In this document: positions 9,211 to 17,960 of the stretch, piece after piece | How positions within the stretch are numbered: the first letter of the stretch is position 1 | Layout of the letters: each line of letters opens with the position of its first letter | DNA from: Pseudomonas oryzae | GTDB lineage: Bacteria; Pseudomonadota; Gammaproteobacteria; Pseudomonadales; Pseudomonadaceae | Direction of reading: 5' to 3' | NCBI RefSeq assembly: GCF_900104805.1 | Contig: NZ_LT629751.1 | Location: forward strand, 1,841,001-1,905,000 | Length of the DNA stretch: 64,000 nt | Notes under the pieces: generated by a model | Database searches by the model: none | What the model was told of the DNA's origin: nothing | Seen by the model: only the letters and a program-made list of their open reading frames with translations | Program-made: the position numbers and the translations under genes

Positions 9211-9230
9211 CCATAACCATTCAGTTATGG
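9211..9230. promoter_or_regulatory. Predicted PcaQ operator in the pcaH promoter
   Basis: CCATAAC and GTTATGG form a perfect 7-bp dyad around CATTCA. The core ATAACC-N4-AGTTAT resembles the PcaQ motif described in rhizobia (ATAACC-N4-GGTTAA) and fits the LysR T-N11-A pattern. It lies in the 133-bp pcaQ-pcaH gap, about 95-115 bp upstream of the pcaH start. Confidence 0.7.
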
Positions 9231-9248
9231 ATTGCCACCCTGCTCGCC

Positions 9249-10178
9249 CTACCCTTGCTCGGCCGCACGCTCGCCGCCCACCTCGCGCAGCGCCGCGCAG
9301 AACCATTGCGCCGCCGCCGGCAGCGGCCGCGCACTGCTGGTGCAGATGCCGATGGAGCCGCCCGGCTCGCGGATGCCGAGAGCCAGCTCGGCGAGCAGCC
9401 CGGCGGCGAGGTCATGACTCACCGCGTCCTGCGGCGCCACCCAGATCGCTTCGCTGTCCAGCACGTAGCGCCGGCCGAGGGCGATGGACAAGGTTTCCAG
9501 GCGCTGGCTGGCCGGCGGGATGCCCCACTGCACGAACAGGCCGTCGGCGTACTTGCGGATGGTGGTGCCGGCCGGCGGCAGCACCAGCGGATAGTCGGCC
9601 AGCCGCGCCAGCGCCTCCGTGCCCAGCGCCAGCAGCGGATGGCCAGCGCGGACCACCAGGGTCATGGATTCGCTGTACAGGTGCTCGAAGATCAGCCCCT
9701 GGATCTCCGGACTGTCGGTCATCCGGCCGACCACCAGGTCCAGCTCGCCAACCTTGAGCTGGGCCAGCAGCTGGGCGCTGGAGCCGCCGGCCACCTGGAT
9801 CGCCAGCGCCCCGTGGCGACGGTGCAGCCGGGCGATGACCTCGGGCAGCAGGCGGCTCTCCACGGTGGACAGCGCGCCGACGCGCACCTCGCCGCCCAGC
9901 GGCTCGCTGCCGCGCACCACGCTCACCCCGTCGCGCAGCGCCTGCACGCAGGGCCCGGCGTAGCGCAGGAAGGTCTCGCCGGCGGCGGTCAGCGTCACGC
10001 CGCTCTTGCCGCGCTCGAACAGTGGATGGCCGAGGATGTCCTCGAGCTCCTTGAGGGTCTTGGAGATCGCCGGCTGGGTCACCGCCAGGCTGTCGGCGGC
10101 GCGGGCGAAGCTGCGCTGGCGGGCGATCTCGAGGAAGCACACCAGATGGCGGAACTTGATGCGATTGTCGATGTTCAT
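9249..10178 (-). CDS. pcaQ: LysR-family regulator PcaQ
   Basis: A 309-residue LysR-type regulator. The N-terminal winged helix-turn-helix reads IKFRHLVCFLEIARQRSFARAADSLAV, followed by TQPAISKTLKELEDILG. A C-terminal periplasmic-binding-protein-like effector domain follows (VRVGALSTVESRLLPEVI). The strong resemblance to PcaQ and the position directly upstream of pcaHG point to control of protocatechuate cleavage. In characterised systems PcaQ activates in response to beta-carboxy-muconate or a lactone. The operator-like palindrome lies just 3' of this gene, before pcaH. Confidence 0.88.
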   Translation of the reverse strand: MNIDNRIKFRHLVCFLEIARQRSFARAADSLAVTQPAISKTLKELEDILGHPLFERGKSGVTLTAAGETFLRYAGPCVQALRDGVSVVRGSEPLGGEVRVGALSTVESRLLPEVIARLHRRHGALAIQVAGGSSAQLLAQLKVGELDLVVGRMTDSPEIQGLIFEHLYSESMTLVVRAGHPLLALGTEALARLADYPLVLPPAGTTIRKYADGLFVQWGIPPASQRLETLSIALGRRYVLDSEAIWVAPQDAVSHDLAAGLLAELALGIREPGGSIGICTSSARPLPAAAQWFCAALREVGGERAAEQG

Positions 10179-10439
10179 CGGGGCTATGGATTCGAAACGG
10201 AGCAGAAGTCAGGGCGGAGCGCAGGCATCCGGCGCCTGTCTCAAGGGTAGCTCCGGGCGGAGCGGCGTGACGGCAGCTCGGCCGGCGCCGGGAAGCCTGG
10301 GTGGAAAATCAGGCCACGCCCCCCGCGCAACGGCGGTCAATGACCCATACTCTGCGGGGACTTTCGCGCGGGAGAGTTTCCCGCGCCCTCGGACAAGGAT
10401 GTATTTCAGACGCCCTCTGACCATATCACGAGGTGTTAG

Positions 10440-12011
10440 ATGAAATGCATTACCACATGCGCCGTGGTACTCCTCGGCGTACTTTCCACCCACGCCAGCG
10501 CGGCGACCGATCCCCTGAGCAAGGCCAACCGGCTACCGCCTTCGCTGGAGCAGAAGGTCCAGCAGTTCAGGGCCAGCCTCGAAGCCAGCGGCTACGAGGT
10601 GGCGCGCGGCTACTGGCAGCTGTGGTCGGCCGATGACTGCAAGTATGCCCTGCAGACCGTCGGCTACTGCTACGGCAACAATCCGACCGCGCCCTACGTG
10701 ATGGCCTTCCTGCCGCGCTGGGGCGACGAGTTCGTCGACCGCAGCCTGCACCATGCGATCGCCGCCGGACGGCGCAACATGGCGCCCAACTACCGGCTGG
10801 GCGAGCGGGAGGCGCTGGTGGTCCTCGCCGAGATGCCGCCGCCGGCGCGCTACTTCGGCATCGGCACCAACGTGTACACCCGCCAGGCGAGCCTCAACAC
10901 GGAGGATCCGGTGTACGAGATCCTCGAAGATGCCAAGGACCTGCAGGAGATCGTCTTCGCACCGTCGCCCAACCCCGAGCGCAGGCTGATGGTCGCCAGC
11001 ATCGGCGACAGCACCAACAACCTGGTCATCGAGGAGCAGAGCCAGACGAGCTGGGGGCAACAGCGCTACTTCGTGATCAGCCCCGACCAGGACATGGCCG
11101 CCAGCATGACCGCCGCGCTCGCCGGGGTACCGGGCATCGAGGCCACCCAGGTGTTCACCGAAGCGGTCGCCCCGGGTCTGGTCAACGTGGGCTACGGCGC
11201 CGAAGCCGACGATCTGATCACCTATATCCGCTATTCGATGCCGAACGACGAGGTGCTGGGCGAGCAGTGGCGCCAGCGGCTGCCGCTCACCATCCTGCGC
11301 GTCCGCGCCACCGGCGACGACATCCCGGCCAAACCGTTCGATATCCCGGCGTACGAGACCAAGACGGCGAATTTCGACGAACACACCCTGGAGACGGATC
11401 TCGCCAACCTGGTGGCGGCCGTGCAGGAGGAGTGGCAACAGAACGGCGTGATCAGCGACTTCCGGAGCCTGTCGCAATGGGTCGACCTGGTCGGCCAGCA
11501 TTGCCTCGGCCACGACGGTCCCCCGCAACCGGAGCCGCCGATCACCCTGCCACGCGGGCCGATGAACTGCCTCGGCGACACCCAGGATGCCGATTACCAG
11601 ATCAGCTCGTCGCACCATATCGACCGGGGCGAAGTCGTCGCGGTGGTGGGCACCCTCGGCACCATGACCGGCAACGCCACCTACACCAGCCTGTCGGTCA
11701 ACTGGTTCCCGGCGCTGGTCGGCCTGCTGAACCGCGACGACCCGCTGCTGGAAGGCAGCGCACAGCGCTTCCAGGGCAAGCTCAGCGCCTCGCATAGCAA
11801 CTTCTACGTGTACTACTTCGCCCGCGACTGCACGGGCCTGACCCCGTGGTGCGCCGAGATCCCCAAGACCCTGCTGTCGCCCGGCGAGGCGCTGAAGATC
11901 ATCCAGCGCAACTACATCAACCCCGGCACGCGGCGCGGCCCCGCCCCGAGCATGGTGCTCAACCCGGTGTCCCTGGAGTTCGACGGCAACCACCGGCCAC
12001 AGGCGAACTGA
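10440..12011 (+). CDS. Predicted secreted protein of unknown function
   Basis: A 523-residue protein whose family I do not recognise. The N-terminus MKCITTCAVVLLGVLSTHASA looks like a Sec signal peptide with cleavage before ATD, so the product is probably periplasmic or secreted. The mature part is rich in Tyr, Asp and Pro, with scattered Cys that could form disulfides (near DDCKYALQTVGYC, QHCLGHD, MNCLGD, RDCTGLTPWC). There is no internal membrane segment and no obvious catalytic motif. GAGGT precedes the ATG. It stands alone, divergent from pcaQ and convergent with a GAPDH gene behind a strong hairpin. Confidence 0.75.
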   Translation: MKCITTCAVVLLGVLSTHASAATDPLSKANRLPPSLEQKVQQFRASLEASGYEVARGYWQLWSADDCKYALQTVGYCYGNNPTAPYVMAFLPRWGDEFVDRSLHHAIAAGRRNMAPNYRLGEREALVVLAEMPPPARYFGIGTNVYTRQASLNTEDPVYEILEDAKDLQEIVFAPSPNPERRLMVASIGDSTNNLVIEEQSQTSWGQQRYFVISPDQDMAASMTAALAGVPGIEATQVFTEAVAPGLVNVGYGAEADDLITYIRYSMPNDEVLGEQWRQRLPLTILRVRATGDDIPAKPFDIPAYETKTANFDEHTLETDLANLVAAVQEEWQQNGVISDFRSLSQWVDLVGQHCLGHDGPPQPEPPITLPRGPMNCLGDTQDADYQISSSHHIDRGEVVAVVGTLGTMTGNATYTSLSVNWFPALVGLLNRDDPLLEGSAQRFQGKLSASHSNFYVYYFARDCTGLTPWCAEIPKTLLSPGEALKIIQRNYINPGTRRGPAPSMVLNPVSLEFDGNHRPQAN

Positions 12012-12020
12012 AACCCGGCC

Positions 12021-12046
12021 GACTCCCGCGCAGCGGCGCGGGAGTC
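12021..12046. terminator. Hairpin between convergent genes
   Basis: Perfect 11-bp stem GACTCCCGCGC / GCGCGGGAGTC with an AGCG loop. It lies between the secreted-protein gene (+) and the GAPDH gene (-). No U-tract follows, so it may terminate or simply insulate both transcripts. Confidence 0.65.
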
Positions 12047-12057
12047 GCGCTGGCGAG

Positions 12058-13062
<1,005 letters not shown>

Positions 13063-13241
13063 GGTGATGCCCTCTTCTCGACGGAGGTTGTGCAGCGTCG
13101 AGCCGTGCACTGCGCGGCGGGCGGTCCCGGTGCCGACTTTTCCCCCGGCACGGGGCGAGGATCAGGCAGCGCCGCGAGCGGCAACGGCTCTCGTCTCCAG
13201 TCTGGCAGATCCGCGAACGGACGGCAGCAGGCGCACCCGCG

Positions 13242-14471
13242 TCAGGGGGCCGGGGCGGTCACCGCATGCCGCGGCAGGGCCACCGAGATCAGCGCGGCGA
13301 GCGCGACGAAGGCGCTGGACACCCACAGGCAGGCTTCGAGGCCCCAGGCCTGGAACACCCAACCCGACAGCAGGGTGCCGATCAGCCGGCCGAGGGCGTT
13401 GGACATGTAGTAGAAGCCGACGTCCAGCGACACGCCGTCCTCCTTGGCGTAGCTGACGATCAGGTAGCTGTGCAGCGAGGAGTTGACGGCGAACAGCGCG
13501 CCGAACAGCAGCAGGCCGCCGATCAGCACGCCCTGCGCCGGCAGGTCGCTGCCTAGGCCGAGGGCGATGGCCGCCGGCAGGCCGGCCAGCAGCAGCGCCC
13601 AGACGCAGGCGGCGCGCCCGTCCGGCACCCGGCCGCTGCGCTTGCCGGTGAGGTACGGGGCGAACGACTGCACGAAGCCGTAGCCGATCACCCACACGGC
13701 GAGGAAGCCGCCGACCTGCCAGAAGTCCCAGCCGAAGCTGGCGGACAGGTACACCGGCAGGGCCACCACGAACCACACGTCGCGGGCGCCGAACAAGAAC
13801 AAACGGGCGGCGGAGAGGATGTTGATTGCCCGGCTCTTGGACAGCAGGTCGCGGAACTTGGGTTTGCTCTTGGCCTTGCCCAGATCCTTCTTCAGCGTCA
13901 CCAGGCTGGCCAGCCAGATCAGCGCCAGCGCCACGGCCATCGCCAGCACCGCGCCGGTGAAGCCGAGGGTGCTCAGCAGCGCGCCGCCGAGGAAGAAGCC
14001 GACGCCCTTGAGCGCGTTCTTCGATCCGGTCAGGAGCGCCACCCACTGGTACAGGGTGCCCTGCCGGGAATCGGCGACCAGCAGCTTGATCGAGCTCTTG
14101 GCGCTCATCTTGTTGAGGTCCTTGGCGATGCCGGACAGCGCCTGCGCCGCCATCACCCAGGGCACGGTGAGCATGGCCGCCGGCACGGTCAGCATCAGCA
14201 GCGCCGCCACCTGCAGGCCGAGGCCGAGGTTCATGGTGCGGTTCAGCCCCAGGCGCGCGCCCAGCCAGCCGCCGACCAGGTTGGTGACCACGCCGAAGAT
14301 CTCGTAGAACAGGAACAGCGCGGCGATCGCCAGCGGGCTGTAGCCGAGCCCGTGGAAGTGCAGCACCACCAGCATGCGCAGGGCGCCGTCGGTGAGGGTG
14401 AAGGCCCAGTAGTTGCCGGTGACCAGCAGGTACTGGCGGACTTCGGGGGCAAGGCGGGACAGGGCGTGCAT
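13242..14471 (-). CDS. arsJ: Organoarsenical efflux MFS transporter ArsJ
   Basis: A 409-residue, 12-helix major facilitator with the ArsJ hallmarks: YLLVTGNYWAFTLTDGALRML at the N-terminus, SGIAKDLNKMSAKSSIK, and ARLFLFGARDVWFVVALPVYL. ArsJ exports 1-arseno-3-phosphoglycerate, which hydrolyses outside to release arsenate, so with GAPDH it forms an arsenate-specific detoxification route. It is flanked by GAPDH genes on both sides and transcribed in the arsR arm. The upstream gap contains REP-like palindromes, so it may have separate expression control. Confidence 0.92.
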   Translation of the reverse strand: MHALSRLAPEVRQYLLVTGNYWAFTLTDGALRMLVVLHFHGLGYSPLAIAALFLFYEIFGVVTNLVGGWLGARLGLNRTMNLGLGLQVAALLMLTVPAAMLTVPWVMAAQALSGIAKDLNKMSAKSSIKLLVADSRQGTLYQWVALLTGSKNALKGVGFFLGGALLSTLGFTGAVLAMAVALALIWLASLVTLKKDLGKAKSKPKFRDLLSKSRAINILSAARLFLFGARDVWFVVALPVYLSASFGWDFWQVGGFLAVWVIGYGFVQSFAPYLTGKRSGRVPDGRAACVWALLLAGLPAAIALGLGSDLPAQGVLIGGLLLFGALFAVNSSLHSYLIVSYAKEDGVSLDVGFYYMSNALGRLIGTLLSGWVFQAWGLEACLWVSSAFVALAALISVALPRHAVTAPAP

Positions 14472-14495
14472 AGGGGAACCCGTGTGGCAGATCGT

Positions 14496-14552
14496 GTAGG
14501 GGCGAATTCATTCGCCTGACGGAGCCGCGCCGGCGAATGAATTCGCCCCTAC
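14496..14552. repeat. REP-like palindrome, second copy
   Basis: 21-nt complementary arms at 14496-14516 and 14532-14552 are identical to those at 7647-7704; only the loop differs (15 nt here). It lies between arsJ and the upstream GAPDH gene. Confidence 0.85.
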
Positions 14553-14590
14553 TGGTCAACCGACCAGCCTCGCCTGCCCGACAGGAAACC

Positions 14591-14630
14591 GTAGGGTGGG
14601 TTAGCCGCGCAGCGGCGTAACCCACCAGGG
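14591..14630. repeat. GTGGGTTA...TAACCCAC palindromic repeat
   Basis: A hairpin with arms GTGGGTTAGCCGC and GCGGCGTAACCCAC around a short loop; the right arm carries one extra G. It resembles the dispersed GTAGGGTGGATTAGC-type intergenic repeats of pseudomonads. It is adjacent to the REP element in the arsJ-GAPDH spacer. Confidence 0.65.
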
Positions 14631-14716
14631 ATGCCGCAGGCATCCGCGTTGCCGGCCTCTCGGCCGGGTGGCGGGTTACGGCCTGCGGCCTGGCCCGCCC
14701 TGCGCAAAGCGACCAG

Positions 14717-15721
14717 TTAGCCGGCCAGACCGACCTTGCGCGCCAGCTCGACGGTGCGATTGGCGTAGCCCCACTCGTTGTCGTACCAGGCGTAGATCTT
14801 CACCTGGGTGCCGTTGACCACCATGGTCGACAGCGCGTCGACGATCGACGAGCGCGGGTCGGTGCGGTAGTCGATCGATACCAGCGGGCGTTCCTCGTAG
14901 CCGAGGATGCCTTGCAGCGGGCCGGCGGCGGCGGCCTGGAGCAGACCGTTGACCTCCTCCACCGTGGTCGCGCGCTCCACCTCGAACACGCAGTCGGTCA
15001 GCGAAGCGTTGGCCAGCGGCACGCGCACGGCGTGGCCGTTGAGGCGGCCGCGCAGCTCGGGGAAGATCTCGGCGATGGCGGTGGCCGAACCGGTGGTGGT
15101 CGGGATCAGGCTCATCCCCGAGGCGCGGGCACGGCGCAGGTCCTTGTGCGGCTGGTCGAGGATGCTCTGGGTGTTGGTCAGGTCGTGGATGGTGGTGATC
15201 GAGCCGTGGCGGATGCCGAGCGCCTCGTGGATCACCTTGACCACCGGGGCCAAGCAGTTGGTGGTGCAGGAGGCGGCGGTGACGATGCGATGCTGCGCTG
15301 GGTCGAACAGCTGGTCGTTGACGCCCATGACGATGTTCAGCGCGCCCGCCTCCTTGACCGGCGCGCTGACCACCACGCGCTTGACCCCCTGCTCCAGGTA
15401 GGCCTGCAGCACGGCGACGGTCTTCATCTTGCCGCTGGCCTCGATCACCAGATCGCAGCCGGACCAGTCGGTGTCGGCGATGGCCTTGTTGGCGGTGACC
15501 CGGATGCGCTGACCGTCGATCACCACGCAGTCGCCGTCGCTGCTCGCCTCATGCTGCCAGCGGCCGTGCACCGAGTCGAAGTTGAGCAGATGGGCGTGGG
15601 TCGCCGCGTCGCCGGCCGGGTCGTTGATCTGCACGAACTCCAGCTCCGGCCAGCCCCAGGCGGCGCGCAGGGCCAGTCGTCCGATACGGCCGAAGCCGTT
15701 GATGCCTACCTTGATGGTCAT
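14717..15721 (-). CDS. Arsenic-operon glyceraldehyde-3-phosphate dehydrogenase (copy 2)
   Basis: A 334-residue GAPDH with [24 protein letters not shown] at the start (NAD site) and the catalytic [11 protein letters not shown]. It is almost collinear with the copy at 12058-13062, differing by scattered substitutions, which suggests an older duplication. Its place between the phosphatase and arsJ is the standard arsJ-operon arrangement, so this is the likelier partner enzyme producing 1-arseno-3-phosphoglycerate. The 30-bp gap to the upstream phosphatase gene implies co-transcription. Confidence 0.92.
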   Translation of the reverse strand: MTIKVGINGFGRIGRLALRAAWGWPELEFVQINDPAGDAATHAHLLNFDSVHGRWQHEASSDGDCVVIDGQRIRVTANKAIADTDWSGCDLVIEASGKMKTVAVLQAYLEQGVKRVVVSAPVKEAGALNIVMGVNDQLFDPAQHRIVTAASCTTNCLAPVVKVIHEALGIRHGSITTIHDLTNTQSILDQPHKDLRRARASGMSLIPTTTGSATAIAEIFPELRGRLNGHAVRVPLANASLTDCVFEVERATTVEEVNGLLQAAAAGPLQGILGYEERPLVSIDYRTDPRSSIVDALSTMVVNGTQVKIYAWYDNEWGYANRTVELARKVGLAG

Positions 15722-15751
15722 GGTCTGGTTCTCTCCGTTTCCGCTGAAGGT

Positions 15752-16249
15752 TTATTCGGCGTCGAACTGGCCGAGCCAGGCGACGTGCGCCGGATGCTGG
15801 ATGGCCTTGGGGCGCAGGGCCTGGACCATGGCCACCGCCTCGACGCGCGGCAGACCGCGGTCGATCAGGATGCGCGCGGCGATCAGCCCGGTACGGCCGG
15901 AACCGCCCTTGCAGTGGATGGCGATGCTGCGGCCGGCGCCGAGCAGGCCGGCGATGCGCTCGCGGGCCTGCGTCCAGGCGCTGTCGAAATCGGCCAGCGG
16001 CACCTGCTCGTCGGCCACCGGCAGGTGGAACCACTCCAGATCGCGCGCGGCGCACAGCGCCGGCAGCTCGGCGGCCTGGTTCTGCTCCAGCTCGACGGCC
16101 GGCATCAGGGTGATCAGCGCCTCGGCGCCGGCCGCCCGCAGGGTATCGAGGGCGTCAGCCACGCTGGTGTCCTTGCTGCCCGGGCAGGGAGTGAAGATCA
16201 GGCGGCCGGAGCAGCCGGGGACGCCGAGGATGTCGTAGGGATGGGACAC
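15752..16249 (-). CDS. Dual-specificity-type phosphatase of the ars operon
   Basis: A 165-residue protein of the cysteine phosphatase superfamily (CDKN3/dual-specificity-like). The P-loop is HCKGGSGRTG (catalytic Cys, Arg) near residues 113-122. A general-acid Asp region (LPVADEQVPLADF) lies ahead of it. Similar genes commonly accompany GAPDH/arsJ in arsenic operons. Its role there is not settled: it may act on phospho- or arseno-compounds, or on a protein. It is not a low-molecular-weight ArsC-type arsenate reductase, since it lacks the N-terminal CxnCR loop. It lies between arsR (34 bp) and GAPDH copy 2 (30 bp). Confidence 0.8.
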   Translation of the reverse strand: MSHPYDILGVPGCSGRLIFTPCPGSKDTSVADALDTLRAAGAEALITLMPAVELEQNQAAELPALCAARDLEWFHLPVADEQVPLADFDSAWTQARERIAGLLGAGRSIAIHCKGGSGRTGLIAARILIDRGLPRVEAVAMVQALRPKAIQHPAHVAWLGQFDAE

Positions 16250-16283
16250 GGTATCGTTCCTTGGGTAAATGAGGGCGACGGGC

Positions 16284-16640
16284 TCAGCAGCAGGCGGCGC
16301 TGCGCGCGGGCCGTTCGCCCATGGCCGCCAGGCGCGTGGTTTCCGGGCTCAGCCAGTGGCGGTTGGAGTCGAGCATCAGCCGGAGCAGGTCGTGGACCCA
16401 GTCGGGCAGGTCCGGATGCAGGCGATAGAACACCCACTGGCCCTGGCGGCGGTCGGCGAGCAGGCCGCTGCTGCGCAGCTGGGCCAGGTGGCGGGAGATC
16501 TTCGGCTGGCTCTCGCCCAGGGCGCAGACCAGCTCGCAGACGCACAGCTCGCCCTCCCGGGCGATCAGCAGGGCGATGCGCGCGCGAGTATCGTCGGCGA
16601 GGCTCTTGCACAGCAGCGGCGGGGTCAGGTGTTCGGCCAT
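16284..16640 (-). CDS. arsR: Arsenic-responsive repressor ArsR
   Basis: A 118-residue ArsR/SmtB winged-helix repressor. ELCVCEL gives the CxC arsenite-binding site in the DNA-recognition region, as in E. coli ArsR, followed by ALGESQPKISRHLAQLRSSGLL. A CysCys pair ends the protein. The start MAEHLTPPLLCKSL is preferred to a longer reading that would cover the operator region. It heads the leftward arm and is divergent from the ACR3 gene; mirror-image operator candidates lie upstream of both. Confidence 0.94.
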   Translation of the reverse strand: MAEHLTPPLLCKSLADDTRARIALLIAREGELCVCELVCALGESQPKISRHLAQLRSSGLLADRRQGQWVFYRLHPDLPDWVHDLLRLMLDSNRHWLSPETTRLAAMGERPARSAACC

Positions 16641-16671
16641 CGGAGGCACTCGCGGGCGGTCGGGATCGAAA

Positions 16672-16691
16672 ACATATGCCAGAACGAATAT
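16672..16691 (-). promoter_or_regulatory. Predicted ArsR operator on the arsR side
   Basis: Read leftward, the site is ATATTCG-N5-GCATATGT. It overlaps a -10-like CATATG about 30-50 bp upstream of the arsR start. It is nearly the mirror image of the site at 16761-16783. Confidence 0.55.
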
Positions 16692-16760
16692 CCCGTAAAG
16701 CCGTTCTGCTCGCCAACTGACCTGGATCAGCTCCGGCAGGATTTTCACCGCCGATCATGA

Positions 16761-16783
16761 ATATTCGATTTTCCGCATGTTAT
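16761..16783 (+). promoter_or_regulatory. Predicted ArsR operator on the ACR3 side
   Basis: ATATTCG-N7-GCATGTTAT, the counterpart of the leftward site, with a -10-like TTATGGT at its right edge. It lies about 85-105 bp upstream of the arsenite permease start, consistent with joint ArsR control of both arms. Confidence 0.55.
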
Positions 16784-16866
16784 GGTTCGCGCAGATTCTG
16801 CCCTGTCCCCGATGACGATCCGATGACAGGCCGCCTACACGTCGCACGAGAAGGAACCCACCCCCG

Positions 16867-17946
16867 ATGTCCAGCCCCTGTGAAGTGGCGGCCAAGCAGG
16901 CCGCCGGCGCCCCGCTCGGCTTCTTTGAGCGCTACCTGACCCTCTGGGTGTTCCTCTGCATCGTCGCCGGCACCCTGCTCGGCCTGTCGGTGCCGGGGGC
17001 GGCCCAGGCGGTCGGTGCGCTGGAGGTGGCCCAGGTCAACATCCCGGTCGGCGTGCTGATCTGGGTGATGATCATCCCCATGCTGATGAAGATCGACTTC
17101 GGCGCGCTGCACGAGGTACGCCAGCAGAAGGCCAGCATGGGCATCACCCTGTTCGTCAACTGGGCGGTCAAGCCGTTTTCCATGGCGCTGATCGGCTGGC
17201 TGTTCGTCAAGGTGCTGTTCGCCGACGCCCTGCCGGCCGGCGAGCTGGACAGCTACATGGCCGGGCTGATCCTGCTCGGCGCCGCGCCCTGCACGGCGAT
17301 GGTGTTCGTGTGGAGCAACCTGTGCAACGGCAACGCCAACTTCACCCTGACCCAGGTGGCGCTCAACGATCTGGTGATGGTGTTCGCCTTCGCGCCCATC
17401 GTCGCCCTGCTGCTCGGCGTGTCGTCGATCCCGGTGCCCTGGGACACCCTGCTGCTGTCGGTGCTGATGTACATCGTCATCCCGCTGGCCATCGCCCAGT
17501 TCTTCCGCGCCCGACTGATGAAGCGGGGGGAAGCGTCCTTCCAGGCCGCGCTGGCCAGGATCTCGCCGTTCTCCATCCTCGCCCTGCTGGCCACCCTGGT
17601 GCTGCTGTTCTCCTTCCAGGGCGAGGCCATAGTCGCGCAGCCGCTGGTCATCGGCCTGCTCGCCGTACCGATCCTGCTGCAGACCCTGTTCATCGCCGCG
17701 CTCGGCTACTGGCTCAATCGCTCGTTCCGGGTACGCCACGACGTGGCCGGCCCGTCGACCATGATCGGCGCCTCCAACTTCTTCGAGCTGGCGGTGGCGG
17801 TGGCCATCGTGCTCTATGGTTTCGATTCCGGCGCCGCGCTGGCCACGGTGGTCGGCGTGCTGATCGAGGTGCCGGTGATGCTGTGGCTGGTGCGCATGAT
17901 CAACAACAGCCGCGCCTGGTACGAGCGCGGCCTGAGCCAGAAATGA
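16867..17946 (+). CDS. acr3: Arsenite efflux permease, ACR3 family
   Basis: A 359-residue inner-membrane protein with about ten hydrophobic segments and ACR3 signatures: PVGVLIWVMIIPMLMKIDF, the conserved Cys in LGAAPCTAMVFVWSNL, and PSTMIGASNFFELAVAVAI. It extrudes As(III), and with ArsA can become an ATP-driven pump. It begins the rightward arm and is followed by arsA after 14 bp. No arsC arsenate reductase or arsD metallochaperone is present in the window. Confidence 0.95.
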   Translation: MSSPCEVAAKQAAGAPLGFFERYLTLWVFLCIVAGTLLGLSVPGAAQAVGALEVAQVNIPVGVLIWVMIIPMLMKIDFGALHEVRQQKASMGITLFVNWAVKPFSMALIGWLFVKVLFADALPAGELDSYMAGLILLGAAPCTAMVFVWSNLCNGNANFTLTQVALNDLVMVFAFAPIVALLLGVSSIPVPWDTLLLSVLMYIVIPLAIAQFFRARLMKRGEASFQAALARISPFSILALLATLVLLFSFQGEAIVAQPLVIGLLAVPILLQTLFIAALGYWLNRSFRVRHDVAGPSTMIGASNFFELAVAVAIVLYGFDSGAALATVVGVLIEVPVMLWLVRMINNSRAWYERGLSQK

Positions 17947-17960
17947 TGGAGGCAAGTCCC

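Noticed and set aside
15752-16249. Reading the ars-operon phosphatase as an ArsC arsenate reductase
   Set aside because: The catalytic loop is internal (HCKGGSGRTG) and of dual-specificity type; the N-terminal ArsC signature is absent.
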